The notes: generated by a model not told the origin, from the sequence alone. 64,000 nt of DNA from an uncultured Spirochaetaceae bacterium (GCA_944389295.1 CALXLV010000030.1:20398-84397), one strand, 5' to 3'. Counted from the stretch's first letter, positions 15,896 through 25,402 are shown. Made by a program: numbers and translations.

Positions 15896-16734
15896 AGTCC
15901 GAGGAATACTGTAAGAATGGCAACATATACAGGAGCAGCCATCACGATGGAGTCAATGGAGTCAAGTATTCCTCCGCGTCCCGGGATGATCGTTCCTGAG
16001 TCCTTCACCTCAGCGCTTCTCTTGAATGATGATTCTATGAGATCGCCTACGACTGCGAGTGCCGCTGTCAAGAGACCGAGGAAGAATCCCTCGACGATGG
16101 AGTAGGTGAACACCGCAGGGAAGAGCACTGCCGAGAGAAGCCCGAAGAGGGCCGGAATCAGAAGGCCTCCGACAAAACCCGCGATGCTCTTGTTGGGGCT
16201 GACCTTTATCACTCCCTTATTGTTCTTCCCGAACGCGATTCCGCAGAAGAATGCGAATGTGTCGGAGCTGAACACGAGAAGGAAGAAAAGCAGTATGAAC
16301 CATGCCGCGTTCTCGATGAATGCTATCCTTATTACAAACGATGAGAAGAGGCCGGGGTAGATTATGTTCAGTACCGTCTTGCTGTTTCTCTCCCATGTTC
16401 CTTTGAAACTGTCCTTCGCTCCCGTGAATATCTCCATGAAGAGAGTTAGGCCAATGAGGAACATAAGGGTATAGAATGTAAGTTCCGTGTCCGGCATGTA
16501 GCGGTACTGCACATACTGTGCCAGCGGCAGAACCGCGCCTGCATATGATGTGAACGGCAGTTTCTCGTTGTCTCTGGAGAGAAGCGCGTGCATCTCTATC
16601 GAACCAAGGAACGATATGAGTGTGAACAAAAGGCAGAACGCGAGGAAATCCAGATAGGGAAGGAGCACCACTATGACAATCAGTACAGGAATGGCAATGG
16701 CACCTGTAAGAATCCTGCTCCTCAATCCGCTCAT
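15892..16734 (-). CDS. cdsA: phosphatidate cytidylyltransferase
   Basis: A 280-residue membrane enzyme making CDP-diacylglycerol from phosphatidate and CTP. It has about seven hydrophobic segments. The C-terminal signature DLIESSFKRSAEVKDSGTIIPGRGGILDSIDS matches the CdsA consensus, including the metal-binding acidic residues. The start ATG at 16734 overlaps uppS by four bases. CDP-DAG feeds all phospholipid synthesis. Confidence 0.93.
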   Translation of the reverse strand: MSGLRSRILTGAIAIPVLIVIVVLLPYLDFLAFCLLFTLISFLGSIEMHALLSRDNEKLPFTSYAGAVLPLAQYVQYRYMPDTELTFYTLMFLIGLTLFMEIFTGAKDSFKGTWERNSKTVLNIIYPGLFSSFVIRIAFIENAAWFILLFFLLVFSSDTFAFFCGIAFGKNNKGVIKVSPNKSIAGFVGGLLIPALFGLLSAVLFPAVFTYSIVEGFFLGLLTAALAVVGDLIESSFKRSAEVKDSGTIIPGRGGILDSIDSIVMAAPVYVAILTVFLGL

Positions 16735-17414
16735 CGCAGTCCTCCGAATTTCCGCTCCCTCCGGGAGAAATCTATGATTATCTCATCAATCATCGATTCA
16801 TCCCAATCTGGCCAGAGTTTATCATAAAAACCTATCTCTGCATAGCTTGATTGGTAAAGCAGAAAACCTGAGAGTCTCTGCTCTCCCGCAGAGCGCGCGA
16901 TGAAGTCGGGAGCGGGGACGGAGGGATTGTCCAGATACCGGGATATCGTCTCCTCTCCGAAGGTTTTCTCTCCTGCTGCAACTGCTTTTCTTACGGCTCT
17001 GTCGATCTCATCATGCCCGCCGTAGTTTATCGCAAGCTGCAGTGTCATCGCATCCGCTTCCGCCGTCTCTTTTTCAGCCTCTCTGAGCGCTGTGACTACA
17101 TCGGCGGGGAGTCTTTCCTCCGAGCCGAGGTGGAGTATTTTTATTCCTTTCTTCCTTGCTTCCGGCACAGCCTCTTTCAGGCGTGACGAAAGAAGGCCCA
17201 TGAGGCAGCTGACCTCGCCTCCGGGCCTTTTCCAGTTTTCCGTGGAGAAACAGTAGAGCGTAAGGTATTTTATCCCGCGGCTGAGGGCGGCATCGATTAT
17301 CCTCACCGCCGCCCTGCATCCCTCTGCGTGTCCGGAGGAACGGGGCAGGCCGCGTCTTTCGGCCCACCTTCCGTTGCCGTCCATTATTAGAGCGAGATGG
17401 ACAGGAATATTCAC
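16731..17414 (-). CDS. uppS: undecaprenyl diphosphate synthase (cis-prenyltransferase)
   Basis: A 227-residue cis-prenyltransferase that elongates farnesyl-PP to undecaprenyl-PP, the cell-wall lipid carrier precursor. The catalytic loop LIMDGNGRWA (residues 9-18) holds Asp12; RSSGHAEGCRAAVRIID, YLTLYCFSTENWKRP and LLYQSSYAEIGFYDKLWPDW are further family signatures. It lies one base after the frr stop and upstream of cdsA. Confidence 0.95.
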   Translation of the reverse strand: MNIPVHLALIMDGNGRWAERRGLPRSSGHAEGCRAAVRIIDAALSRGIKYLTLYCFSTENWKRPGGEVSCLMGLLSSRLKEAVPEARKKGIKILHLGSEERLPADVVTALREAEKETAEADAMTLQLAINYGGHDEIDRAVRKAVAAGEKTFGEETISRYLDNPSVPAPDFIARSAGEQRLSGFLLYQSSYAEIGFYDKLWPDWDESMIDEIIIDFSRRERKFGGLR

Positions 17415-17415
17415 C

Positions 17416-17970
17416 TTATATCTCCATTATCTCCTTCTCCTTTGCTTCGGAGATCTTCGCGACTTCCGCGATAGCATTGTCGGTGAGCTTCTGTATCTTC
17501 TGCTCTCCTTCCTTCTGCTGATCCTCGCTGATGTCGCCGTTCTTCTGGAGTTTCTTCAGCTCGTCCATCGCATCGCGCCTGATGTTGCGCACTGCGACCC
17601 TCGCATTCTCCGCTGTCGCCTTGGCGCTCTTTGCGAGCTCCTTTCTTCTCTCCTCTGTAAGAGGGGGGAATGCGACGCGGATCAGCTTTCCGTCGTTGTT
17701 CGGATTGAGTCCGAGCTCAGACTTCTGGATAGCCTTCTCGATTGCGGGGAGGACGCTCTTGTCCCACGGCTGGATAACGACGAGCCTTGCCTCCGGCACG
17801 CTGATCGAAGCGACCTGCGAAAGCGGAGTCTCGGCACCATAGTAATCGACCTTGATTCTGTCGAAGAGCTGAGCGGATGCGCGTCCTGTGCGGAGCGAGG
17901 CAAACTCCTGAGAGAGTGCCTCGACGGATTTCTTCATCCTCTCGCTGCAGTTGTCGATGACAGTCTGCAT
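17416..17970 (-). CDS. frr: ribosome recycling factor
   Basis: A 184-residue RRF, a three-helix bundle plus a small beta domain that with EF-G splits post-termination ribosomes. RTGRASAQLFDRIKVDYYG and PLSQVASISVPEARLVVIQPWD are unmistakable. An AGGAGG site precedes ATG at 17970. pyrH, which usually lies between tsf and frr in many bacteria, is absent here, as in Treponema. Confidence 0.97.
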   Translation of the reverse strand: MQTVIDNCSERMKKSVEALSQEFASLRTGRASAQLFDRIKVDYYGAETPLSQVASISVPEARLVVIQPWDKSVLPAIEKAIQKSELGLNPNNDGKLIRVAFPPLTEERRKELAKSAKATAENARVAVRNIRRDAMDELKKLQKNGDISEDQQKEGEQKIQKLTDNAIAEVAKISEAKEKEIMEI

Positions 17971-17979
17971 CGTTCCTCC

Positions 17980-18834
17980 TTAGGCTGTTACGCCGGCCTG
18001 ATACACGCAGTATGCGGTGATAGAGAGCTTGGCTCCGTGAGCCTTGCCGACAGCATCAAGCATCTGGCTGACTGACTTTGTGTCGTCCTTGACGTATGCC
18101 TGATCGACAAAGCAGACTTCCTTGTAGAGCTTGGAGAGCTTTCCGCGGACGATTCCTTCCTTGACTTTGTCAGGCTTGTTGGCGAGCTTCTCGTCGGTCT
18201 CGACCTGCTTCTGGAAGATAGAGAGCTGCTCTGCCTCGTAGTCTTTGCTGACGGACTTCTCATCAAGGAACTGGGGCTTGTAAGCCGCTGCGTGCAGAGC
18301 GAGGTTGTGTGTGAACTCCTCGACGTCAGCCTCCTTGAAGATTTCCGGCTTGTCGGACTGGAGCATCACGAGAACCGCCACAGCTCCGTCTCCGTGGATG
18401 TATGTCGATGCATAGCCTCCCTCGGGGATGTCATAGACGGAGAACTTTGCAAGGTGCATGTTCTCCTTGATGATGGCGATGAGAGCATTGACCATATCCT
18501 CAAGCTCCGCGTTGATCTCTGTATATCCCTTCTCGAGGATGACTGTGCAGAGATCGTCTCCGAGCTTTGCGAAATCCTTGTTCTGTGCGACGAAGTCCGT
18601 CTCGCAGGAAAGTGAGAGCACGACAGCCTTGCCGTTTCCCGTTTTCACGAATACGCGGCCGTTCTCCGTTGCTCTGTCCTGGCGCTTAGCAACCGCTGCC
18701 AGTCCCATCTCTTTGAGGATCTTCTCAGCCTGGGCGAAATCTCCGCCGGCCTCGGTAAGAGCCTTCTTGCAGTCCATCATGCCTGCTCCGGTTTCGTCCC
18801 TGAGCTTCTTTACATCTGCTGCGCTGATTGCCAT
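17980..18834 (-). CDS. tsf: elongation factor Ts
   Basis: A 284-residue guanine-nucleotide exchange factor for EF-Tu. The N-terminal UBA-like domain has VKKLRDETGAGMMDCKKALTE, and the core includes GNGKAVVLSLSCETDFVAQN (the TDFV contact with EF-Tu). AGGAGG precedes the ATG. It lies 11 bases after rpsB and nine before frr, in the conserved rpsB-tsf order. Confidence 0.97.
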   Translation of the reverse strand: MAISAADVKKLRDETGAGMMDCKKALTEAGGDFAQAEKILKEMGLAAVAKRQDRATENGRVFVKTGNGKAVVLSLSCETDFVAQNKDFAKLGDDLCTVILEKGYTEINAELEDMVNALIAIIKENMHLAKFSVYDIPEGGYASTYIHGDGAVAVLVMLQSDKPEIFKEADVEEFTHNLALHAAAYKPQFLDEKSVSKDYEAEQLSIFQKQVETDEKLANKPDKVKEGIVRGKLSKLYKEVCFVDQAYVKDDTKSVSQMLDAVGKAHGAKLSITAYCVYQAGVTA

Positions 18835-18845
18835 ATTCAGCCTCC

Positions 18846-19724
18846 TTATCTTGTGAAGTAGTCCTCTTCCTCCGCCTCTTCCTCAGCTTCCTCTTCCTTG
18901 TTCACATCGGAATCTGACGGCTCATAGTTGGAGTAGTCGATTGTCTCATCATCGGAATCGGCATCCTTGTTCTCAACAGGAGCTTCCTCGATGGCTGCTT
19001 CCTCATCCTCGTCATCAAGTGACTCGACGATCTGGATTCCTGCCTCGCTGTCGGCATCGATGACAGCATTCGCGATGATCTCTACAAAGAGCGAGATTGC
19101 CCTGATGGCGTCGTCGTTGCCCGGGATGGGGTAGGTGATGTCAGTGGGGTCACAGTTCGTATCAACGACTGCGATGACGGGGATTCCAAGCCTCTTGGCC
19201 TCGGCTACCGCAAGCGCTTCCTTCTTCGTGTCGATGATGAAGAGTGCGCCGGGGAGCTCCTTCATGTCCTTGATGCCGCCGAGGTTCTTCTCGAGCTTGT
19301 TCTTCTCTTTCGTATAAAGAGCGACTTCCTTCTTTGTGAGGGAATCGAATGTGCCGTCGGCCTCCATTCTCTCAATTTTCTTGAGCTTGCCGATGCTCTT
19401 CTTTATTGTTGTGAAGTTTGTGAGCATGCCGCCAAGCCAGCGGTTCGATACATAGGGCATGCCGCATCTCTTGGCTTCTGTCTCGATTGCCTGCTGCGCC
19501 TGCTTCTTTGTGCCGACGAACAGGATCTGCTTTCCGTTCTTGACCTGTCTTCTAACAGCCTCGTATGCCTCTACGATGCAAGCTGAGGTCTTCTGAAGAT
19601 CAATGATGTGAATACCGTTTCTCTCTGTGAAGATGAAACGAGCCATCTTCGGATTCCACCTCTTTGTCTGGTGTCCGAAGTGTACACCTGCTTCAAGCAG
19701 GCTCTTCATGGTTACTACTGCCAT
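18846..19724 (-). CDS. rpsB: 30S ribosomal protein uS2 with acidic C-terminal tail
   Basis: A 292-residue uS2. The family start [20 protein letters not shown] and later [14 protein letters not shown] and [19 protein letters not shown] are typical. The start is ATG at 19724, set by GGAGG six bases upstream. uS2 normally ends near residue 230-240; here about 50 additional residues are strongly acidic ([16 protein letters not shown] and further Glu/Asp runs). The role of such a tail is unknown; it may act in assembly or binding of basic partners. It opens the rpsB-to-rseP operon. Confidence 0.96.
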   Translation of the reverse strand: MAVVTMKSLLEAGVHFGHQTKRWNPKMARFIFTERNGIHIIDLQKTSACIVEAYEAVRRQVKNGKQILFVGTKKQAQQAIETEAKRCGMPYVSNRWLGGMLTNFTTIKKSIGKLKKIERMEADGTFDSLTKKEVALYTKEKNKLEKNLGGIKDMKELPGALFIIDTKKEALAVAEAKRLGIPVIAVVDTNCDPTDITYPIPGNDDAIRAISLFVEIIANAVIDADSEAGIQIVESLDDEDEEAAIEEAPVENKDADSDDETIDYSNYEPSDSDVNKEEEAEEEAEEEDYFTR

Positions 19725-19743
19725 AGTAATCCTCCATACGCCT

Positions 19744-19757
19744 GACGCCTTAGCGTC
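19744..19757 (-). promoter_or_regulatory. rpsB leader hairpin
   Basis: GACGC and GCGTC close a four-base loop about 20 bases before the rpsB start, inside a leader of about 85 bases. It could be the S2 autoregulatory element, but it does not carry enough sequence to be sure. Confidence 0.35.
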
Positions 19758-19814
19758 CTCCAGCACTGTATCTCACCCGTACGGGCGGAAATTCTGCATA
19801 ATGCAGTCTCGGGT

Positions 19815-19843
19815 AATATCGCATAAAGAAAGTTATTGTTCAA
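19815..19843 (-). promoter_or_regulatory. rpsB operon promoter
   Basis: On the minus strand TTGAAC (19838-19843) and GATATT (19815-19820) lie 17 bases apart. Confidence 0.5.
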
Positions 19844-20013
19844 GAAGTCTGAAAGCGAAGAGGAGGGCAATATTCCGTTTATATTTATTTTACGGTTCAC
19901 AACAGTAACGTTTCTGCTGTAAACTCATTATGACATAAGGGAATTCATGCCGGTTGATTCCGGTATTTTCCTGTAAAAGGTTTCCTGACCTGATCTGGAA
20001 GGAGGATTTATTG

Positions 20014-20793
20014 ATGCGACGGATTCTTCTGCTTCTGCTTGCAGCGGCGATTATTTTCCCCTCTTGTTCTCTCGATGCGCTTGAGCGGACAATGAATGGG
20101 TTTGGAGACTGGATAGGAGGAGATGCTGAAACTCCTGATACGTCGAAAGTGACAAGTACAGTCGAGTCTGCCGGAAAGGATAATATAGCCATAACCGGTG
20201 GCAAGTTGGATTTTTATGGTGTGAATATAGATCTTGAAAACGAGAATGTATCGCAAATGCTTCCTGCCGCTTCAGAAGTTCCAGGGCTTATCGATAGTCT
20301 CAAGGAACAGCTCTATACGGATGGTAAAAATAACGCTTTCAGAGAAGCGATGAACCAGCCTGTAAGTGATGAGGCTACAAAAGCCGGAGCAGAAGGCTCT
20401 GCTGCAGTAGTTGGTAATGCCATAGACAAAGCGATGGAGACTATTGGAAATGACGGTGATGAGTATAAGGGAATTCTTGATGCGGTGAAGAATTTCTCAG
20501 ATACGCTTTCCTCAATATCCACAGGAGAAAGTGAAGTTACGCAAGGTGAAGCTATGACGATAATGCTTGCAACTGATCTTGCGAAGGATGTGGTCAATAT
20601 GGTGCAGACTGATGGGGCCGGTAATATGACAGGCTTCAATTCCGATGAAGTAGGTAAGGATGAAGTCGATTCGCTGCTTGCTAGTATTCAGCTTATTTCC
20701 GACTTCTCATCAAAGATTGATCAATCACCACTGACAGAGAGTATCAATTCGCTTATGGATGCTATGGACTCCTATCTCAAGGATAATATTTAA
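20014..20793 (+). CDS. lipoprotein, hypothetical
   Basis: A 259-residue protein with a lipoprotein signal peptide: two Arg, a hydrophobic run and lipobox FPSC with Cys18. The bulky residue at -3 and Ser at -1 fit the relaxed spirochaetal lipobox. The mature part is acidic, mostly helical by composition, and rich in Ala, Asp and Gly without recognisable domain. GGAAGGAGGA lies about eight bases before ATG at 20014. It is followed after 11 bases by an outer-membrane protein gene, so the two are probably co-expressed and the lipoprotein may assist that barrel; this is inference. Confidence 0.8.
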   Translation: MRRILLLLLAAAIIFPSCSLDALERTMNGFGDWIGGDAETPDTSKVTSTVESAGKDNIAITGGKLDFYGVNIDLENENVSQMLPAASEVPGLIDSLKEQLYTDGKNNAFREAMNQPVSDEATKAGAEGSAAVVGNAIDKAMETIGNDGDEYKGILDAVKNFSDTLSSISTGESEVTQGEAMTIMLATDLAKDVVNMVQTDGAGNMTGFNSDEVGKDEVDSLLASIQLISDFSSKIDQSPLTESINSLMDAMDSYLKDNI

Positions 20794-20804
20794 GGAGGCT
20801 GAAA

Positions 20805-22007
20805 ATGAGAAAATTAATAATATTGGTACTTATTGCTCTTGCCTCTGTTTCGCTTCTGAATGCGGCGGAAGTTATTGATCCTTCGAAAAATAGTGCATAT
20901 GCAAAACTTCTTGATCCCATTGCTCCGATAAACACAAGAATGATGGGTATGGGAGGAGCTGGTCTTGCTCTTGCAAAAGCCAGTGATTCGTTCTTTGTCA
21001 ATCCGGCAGCTCTTGCTTCAAAGGATTTCTCTCTTACGGTAGGTTCTCCTACGATCACGTTCTATAACGCGGCTAAGATGCTTTCTACCGATCTCATTGA
21101 TTCCGCCACGTCAGGAGACACTGACAAGATAGTTGATGCTGCCACAGATTTCCTCAATACGCTGAAGCAGTACAACAGGGTGGCGGCAATCGATGCGTCT
21201 CTTTCGTTTACTGCTTCCGGATTCGGTTTCGGAATCTTCTTTGATGATATAATCCATACAACGGGAAATGGACTTTCAGCCAGTGTTATAAATCAGGCTG
21301 CGGTCAATATAGCGCTGGGTTATGGATACAGCTTCAAGCTGCCGATGGATTTCTCCATTGATATCGGTGCAATGGTTCATTTCTCTTATATGGCATTCAA
21401 TAAGGGGATAAGCGCAGGAACTGTTGTTGAGGAGATGAAACTGGATGATCCTGATTTCCTCAATTTGTTCACAGGACAGCCGATGATGGCCGGATTCGCA
21501 ATTCCTATTGACCTCGGCGTCAATGTCGGAATGCCTCTCGGTTTTGATTTCAGCGTCGTTGCTCGCAATCTCAACGGCAAGTATTACATGACTGCTTTTG
21601 AAGATATTGATGCCCTTTCTTCAAATCCTTTCGGAGGAAAGGATAATGAGGATTTCTCCTTCACGACAGACTGGTCGCTTGATGCCGGTCTCGGCTGGCA
21701 TGCGGACACATGGTATCTCAGTCCCGGTCTTGCCGTTGATTTTGTCGATATCGTCGGATTTGCCGAGGATGAGGCCACATGGAAGGGACTTCTTGATCAT
21801 CTCAAGATAGGAGCGGAACTGAGAGTTCTCAGCTTCCTTGAGCTCCGCGGTGGTCTGAACCAAGGATACTGGACAGCCGGTGTCAGCCTTGATCTCTATG
21901 CAGTCAGGGTTGATGCATCTTATTTCTGGCAGAATTACGGGACTGTCCCCGGTGGACAGGGAATGGACGGATTCTCTGTCAGAATCAACATCGGTTTCGA
22001 CAGATAA
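20805..22007 (+). CDS. UPF0164/PorV-like outer-membrane beta-barrel protein
   Basis: A 400-residue exported protein. The signal peptide ends near SLLNAA (about residue 20). The following phrase RMMGMGGAGLALAKASDSFFVNPA is the hallmark of the PorV/FadL-like and treponemal UPF0164 families. The rest shows alternating amphipathic strands rich in Gly, aromatic and Asp residues, ending RINIGFDR with a C-terminal aromatic, as in barrel proteins. Length fits a 14-strand FadL-type barrel. It probably resides in the outer membrane and may transport hydrophobic compounds, which is from family knowledge only. SD AGGAGG precedes the ATG. Confidence 0.8.
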   Translation: MRKLIILVLIALASVSLLNAAEVIDPSKNSAYAKLLDPIAPINTRMMGMGGAGLALAKASDSFFVNPAALASKDFSLTVGSPTITFYNAAKMLSTDLIDSATSGDTDKIVDAATDFLNTLKQYNRVAAIDASLSFTASGFGFGIFFDDIIHTTGNGLSASVINQAAVNIALGYGYSFKLPMDFSIDIGAMVHFSYMAFNKGISAGTVVEEMKLDDPDFLNLFTGQPMMAGFAIPIDLGVNVGMPLGFDFSVVARNLNGKYYMTAFEDIDALSSNPFGGKDNEDFSFTTDWSLDAGLGWHADTWYLSPGLAVDFVDIVGFAEDEATWKGLLDHLKIGAELRVLSFLELRGGLNQGYWTAGVSLDLYAVRVDASYFWQNYGTVPGGQGMDGFSVRINIGFDR

Positions 22008-22025
22008 ATCTATATCGTTTTCCAG

Positions 22026-22048
22026 AGCGGGCTGCGGCCCGCTTTTTT
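22026..22048 (+). terminator. rho-independent terminator
   Basis: AGCGGGC (22026-22032) pairs with GCCCGCT (22037-22043) around a four-base loop, then a run of T. It ends the lipoprotein/OMP transcript and abuts the convergent brnQ stop. Confidence 0.9.
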
Positions 22049-23301
22049 CATCTGTGTTTCAGCTTCAGCATATCGGCGGCAAGGCCTGCAAGGGAGAATA
22101 TGAGAGAGGGGATTATCCATCCGAAACCTGATGATGAGAAGGGAAGGGAAACTCCTGCAGTTGTCAGAAGTGATGATATCAGGGCAGCGGATACGCCGAG
22201 CCTGTAGGTGCATATCATTCTTCCGCTTCCTGGAATCAGTCCAAGAATTATCAGCATTATGGCTCCCGGATAGATCAGAGATAGGATTGGAGAGGAGAGC
22301 GAGATGATCTTCTCAAGTCCTGCGTTGGCTATGATTCCTGATATCACGGCGAAGAGCGCGATCCACTTTCCTCTCGATATGGAGGGGACCAGTCTTGAAA
22401 AATACTCACCGCAGGATGAGAGAAGGCTTACGGATGTGTTGAAGCAGGCTATTATGAAGATTAGGGCTATCAGGATTCTTCCGTATGACGGGGATATCTC
22501 TGCCGCTGCTGCGGATAATATGTCCGCTCCGGTCTGCGGAGATGATATGAAGCTGTGGCCTCTCACTCCTATGAAGGCGAGAGCGGAGTAGATAAGCAGA
22601 AGCAGCATTCCGCCGAAGAGAGAGGCTATGGCGCCCTCCTTGAGCTTCCTGTCATCGCTGACTTTCATCTCCGTGAGATTGACAGAAAGAAGAAGTCCGA
22701 ATACAAGGCCTGCTATCGCATCCATCGTCTGATAGCCTTCCTGAAAACCAACTGAGAACGGATGCCCGGCATATCTTTCCGAGACTGCATTCCCTGCTGC
22801 AGCGGGTTCTGCTGCAACTCCAGCGAAAAGAATGACTATAAGCAGAATAAGCAGAGGAGAGAGTATGCGGCCGAGTCTTTTTGAGAGTTTCTCCGGTCTG
22901 AGCGCTACCAGAGCTCCGGCAGTGAAGAAGAGAGCAGAATAGATTATTCCTGGAATTCCGCGCGGTATTCCTGCTGCCGCTACAACCATCTCGAAACTTG
23001 TGCTGGCAGTTCTCGGAATCGCTAGGCATGGGCCTATTGTCAGGTAGATGGCTATTGTGAATATGACGCTGAAAATGGGATGCACACGGGAGGCAAGTTC
23101 CGTGAGCGATCCGGAGCGGCCTATCGCGATAAGCGAGAGGACGGGAAGTCCGATAGCCGTCAGCGCGAAACCAGCAAAAGCGGGAATGAGAGATGGCCCG
23201 GATTCATATGCCAGGAATACAGGGAATATTAGATTGCCGGCTCCGAAGAACATTGCGAATACCGTGAATGATAGTATCATCCTTTCCTTTGCTCTGTGCA
23301 T
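22048..23301 (-). CDS. brnQ: branched-chain amino acid transporter BrnQ (LIVCS family)
   Basis: A 417-residue permease with about 12 hydrophobic segments. The N-terminal FAMFFGAGNLIFPVFLAYESG (residues 16-36) is the LIVCS signature; family members import Leu, Ile and Val with Na+ or H+. Two internal cysteines lie in the middle. A -10 TATCAT preceded by TG (extended -10) ends six bases before the ATG with no Shine-Dalgarno, so the message looks leaderless. It is transcribed divergently from a small plus-strand gene at 23343. Confidence 0.93.
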   Translation of the reverse strand: MHRAKERMILSFTVFAMFFGAGNLIFPVFLAYESGPSLIPAFAGFALTAIGLPVLSLIAIGRSGSLTELASRVHPIFSVIFTIAIYLTIGPCLAIPRTASTSFEMVVAAAGIPRGIPGIIYSALFFTAGALVALRPEKLSKRLGRILSPLLILLIVILFAGVAAEPAAAGNAVSERYAGHPFSVGFQEGYQTMDAIAGLVFGLLLSVNLTEMKVSDDRKLKEGAIASLFGGMLLLLIYSALAFIGVRGHSFISSPQTGADILSAAAAEISPSYGRILIALIFIIACFNTSVSLLSSCGEYFSRLVPSISRGKWIALFAVISGIIANAGLEKIISLSSPILSLIYPGAIMLIILGLIPGSGRMICTYRLGVSAALISSLLTTAGVSLPFSSSGFGWIIPSLIFSLAGLAADMLKLKHR

Positions 23302-23342
23302 GGCTCTATGATAGCACTTCGTCAGATGTTATATTCATATCC

Positions 23343-23486
23343 ATGGGCGATAATGAAGGAAAACCGGAGAAATCCGGAAAAGAGGATGAAAAGAAAGAGG
23401 AGATCATCTACGGTTCATGGTCTCCAGACGACGGCATTGTGCTTGAGTGGATGGGCAGGGCAGAGGGGCTCAGCAACGAGCAGTAA
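23343..23486 (+). CDS. small acidic hypothetical protein, 47 residues
   Basis: A short open frame beginning MGDNEGKPEKSGKEDEKKEE with a more hydrophobic C-terminal half (IVLEWMGRAEG). It occupies the gap between brnQ and the convergent MFS gene, overlapping the latter's stop by 17 bases. TATATT with the extended -10 TG ends seven bases before the ATG, the leaderless arrangement seen elsewhere, and it shares the intergenic space with the brnQ promoter. No family is recognised. The promoter and charged-head composition favour a real gene; small size keeps confidence low. Confidence 0.45.
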   Translation: MGDNEGKPEKSGKEDEKKEEIIYGSWSPDDGIVLEWMGRAEGLSNEQ

Positions 23487-24660
23487 CTTTATTTCTTTCA
23501 TCGTTTTTCCATGCTGCTATCAGAATTATGGGAATAAGCATTGATAGTGACATTATCATAAAGCCCTTCTTCAGCTGAATTATATCTGCAGAGAAAAAGG
23601 ATATTATCCATGGTCCTATTGTTCTTCCGAGACATATGCTCAGCTGCTGTATTGTGACAAGCCTCGGAGCATTTGCTTTCTTTTCCATCATCAGTGTGTT
23701 TGTTGCTGTTTCGGCCAAACTGTATCCTATTCCGAATGTCAGAGCGGAAATTGATGAGAGGAGATAGAAACTCATGTTTGAAACCGTTGCTGCAATTATC
23801 GCAAAACAGAGAAGCCCATATCCGAAGATGAGCCGTATTTTGGTTGTTATGCATATGCTGGTGTATAGTTTCTGCGAGATGACCATTGAGAGTGCGAAGA
23901 TCGCAAAATAGAATGAGTAGCTTCTCTCTTGTCCTTCAGCAAGCAGAGGAAAATACGTTAGAAGCAACATATCCACTATCCCAAGAAAAAAGAATGCAAT
24001 TATCGGGAGGATTGTTGTTTTTGAAAAATTTTCTTTGCCTCCTTCTGCATTGGCTGAAGCAGGTGAGAACTGAGATGTTCTTTCCAGAATTTCAAGACCT
24101 TTTACGTATAGAATGAGGCAGATAATAGATGAAGATAGGGCAACAACAAATACAGCATCATATGTATATCTGGATAGAAGATACTCTGTTATAGCAGGAG
24201 AGAGCATCATTGAAATAGGCATTGCCATTCCTATGAGGCTCGTATGCTTCACCATTTCCTTTCCTGTATTTGCTGTATTTGTTATTGCAATGAGATTTAT
24301 GACCGGAAATAGTGAGAAAGGTGCTCCGAAAAGTGCTCTCAGCAATGTGATTGCCATAGGGGAGTTCGCCCCAAATAATATAAATGCAAGCGTTATAATC
24401 GAGAGACATATCAGGTCAGCAATGATGAGCTTTTTGAGTTTGATCCGTTTTATCATTGCCGGTGTAATAAATTTCATTATGATTGTAACAGCTCCCATGG
24501 CTGCAGTACATTGCCCAACGACTTTCAGCGGGAATCCCATGTCATTTATCAGCAGGGGAATGGCAACAGAAAGAATATGATTGTTTGCAAAGAAACAGAT
24601 TGTACCTGCAACCATGAGAAGAATTCCAGCTTCTCTTCTGTTTGCATTAGAAATGAGCAT
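23470..24660 (-). CDS. MFS transporter
   Basis: A 396-residue permease with about 12 hydrophobic segments in two halves, typical of the major facilitator superfamily (NNHILSVAIPLLINDMGF in helix 1-2 and the basic loop AMIKRIKLKKL between helices 2 and 3). Substrate is unknown. It overlaps the preceding BtpA/SgcQ-like gene by 14 bases, so it belongs to the left arm of the catabolic locus and may import or export a sugar or nucleoside derivative handled there. Confidence 0.85.
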   Translation of the reverse strand: MLISNANRREAGILLMVAGTICFFANNHILSVAIPLLINDMGFPLKVVGQCTAAMGAVTIIMKFITPAMIKRIKLKKLIIADLICLSIITLAFILFGANSPMAITLLRALFGAPFSLFPVINLIAITNTANTGKEMVKHTSLIGMAMPISMMLSPAITEYLLSRYTYDAVFVVALSSSIICLILYVKGLEILERTSQFSPASANAEGGKENFSKTTILPIIAFFFLGIVDMLLLTYFPLLAEGQERSYSFYFAIFALSMVISQKLYTSICITTKIRLIFGYGLLCFAIIAATVSNMSFYLLSSISALTFGIGYSLAETATNTLMMEKKANAPRLVTIQQLSICLGRTIGPWIISFFSADIIQLKKGFMIMSLSMLIPIILIAAWKNDERNKVTARC

Positions 24661-25402
24661 TATCTATGAACCGCTTCATCTTATCCTGGTCGAAAGCCTT
24701 ATTTGTTTTCAGACATGAGCTTACTATGACTCCATCACATAGGGAGAGAATCTCATGTACGTTATCAGGGGTTGAGTTACCTCCGCATATTACAAATGTC
24801 TCAGGAAAGTCATTTTTAACTTCTTTTATCATGCGGATTGTTTCCATATAATCATGCCCGCATATTATGAGAGCAGATACTCCAAGTTTTATCGCCATTG
24901 AACATGCAGTTTTTAAGGGTATCGTACCAAGTGGAACTCCTGTAAGGTTGAATATATCTGAAAATATCATGGCATCTACTTTGTTCTCGATTTTATACCT
25001 TACAGCCTCTGGACCCTGACCATTTATAAGCCCGCTGTTTCTGATAGAAGCTCCTATGAAGTTCTTTATTCTTACCATATCGCATGCTGCTGCTTTTGCT
25101 GTTGCCAGTATTGCCTTCGCATCATCGCATTCCATTTGTGATCCAATCGAAAAACCGGGTGTCCTGTCCTTTACAACTGCAGTAATTGCGGCCAGATTCG
25201 CAATTGTATCCATCGTCAGGTTGCCCGGCGTAGTATCCTGAATAAAAACACCATGAAAGCCTTTTTCTGCAAAAATAAACGCATCATAGGCTGCTTTTTC
25301 TGTTATTTTTGATATATCGGCTTCCGATTTTCCGAGAAAAGATGGAAGCTGGATTGAGCCTAGAAGCAATTTTTCATTTGAATTAACTTGTAATGATAAC
25401 AT
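24647..25402 (-). CDS. BtpA/SgcQ-family TIM-barrel protein
   Basis: A 251-residue protein with the COG0434 pattern: GSIQLPSFLGK near residue 16, GFHGVFIQDTTPG, a conserved IKNFIGASIRNSGLINGQGPEAVRYK, and a C-terminal ICGGNSTPDNVHEILSLCDGVIVSSCLK that forms the phosphate-binding end of a TIM barrel. E. coli SgcQ and cyanobacterial BtpA are relatives; their chemistry is not settled. It often occurs with PfkB kinases and sugar transport genes, as here. GAGG lies seven bases before the ATG. It is divergent from the binding-protein gene, with a shared promoter region. Confidence 0.85.
   Translation of the reverse strand: MLSLQVNSNEKLLLGSIQLPSFLGKSEADISKITEKAAYDAFIFAEKGFHGVFIQDTTPGNLTMDTIANLAAITAVVKDRTPGFSIGSQMECDDAKAILATAKAAACDMVRIKNFIGASIRNSGLINGQGPEAVRYKIENKVDAMIFSDIFNLTGVPLGTIPLKTACSMAIKLGVSALIICGHDYMETIRMIKEVKNDFPETFVICGGNSTPDNVHEILSLCDGVIVSSCLKTNKAFDQDKMKRFIDNAHF

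Noticed and set aside
23343..23486. Idea that the 47-residue frame is only the tail of MFS antisense noise
   Set aside because: Most of it lies outside the MFS gene and it has an extended -10 in the usual position, so it was kept as a low-confidence gene.
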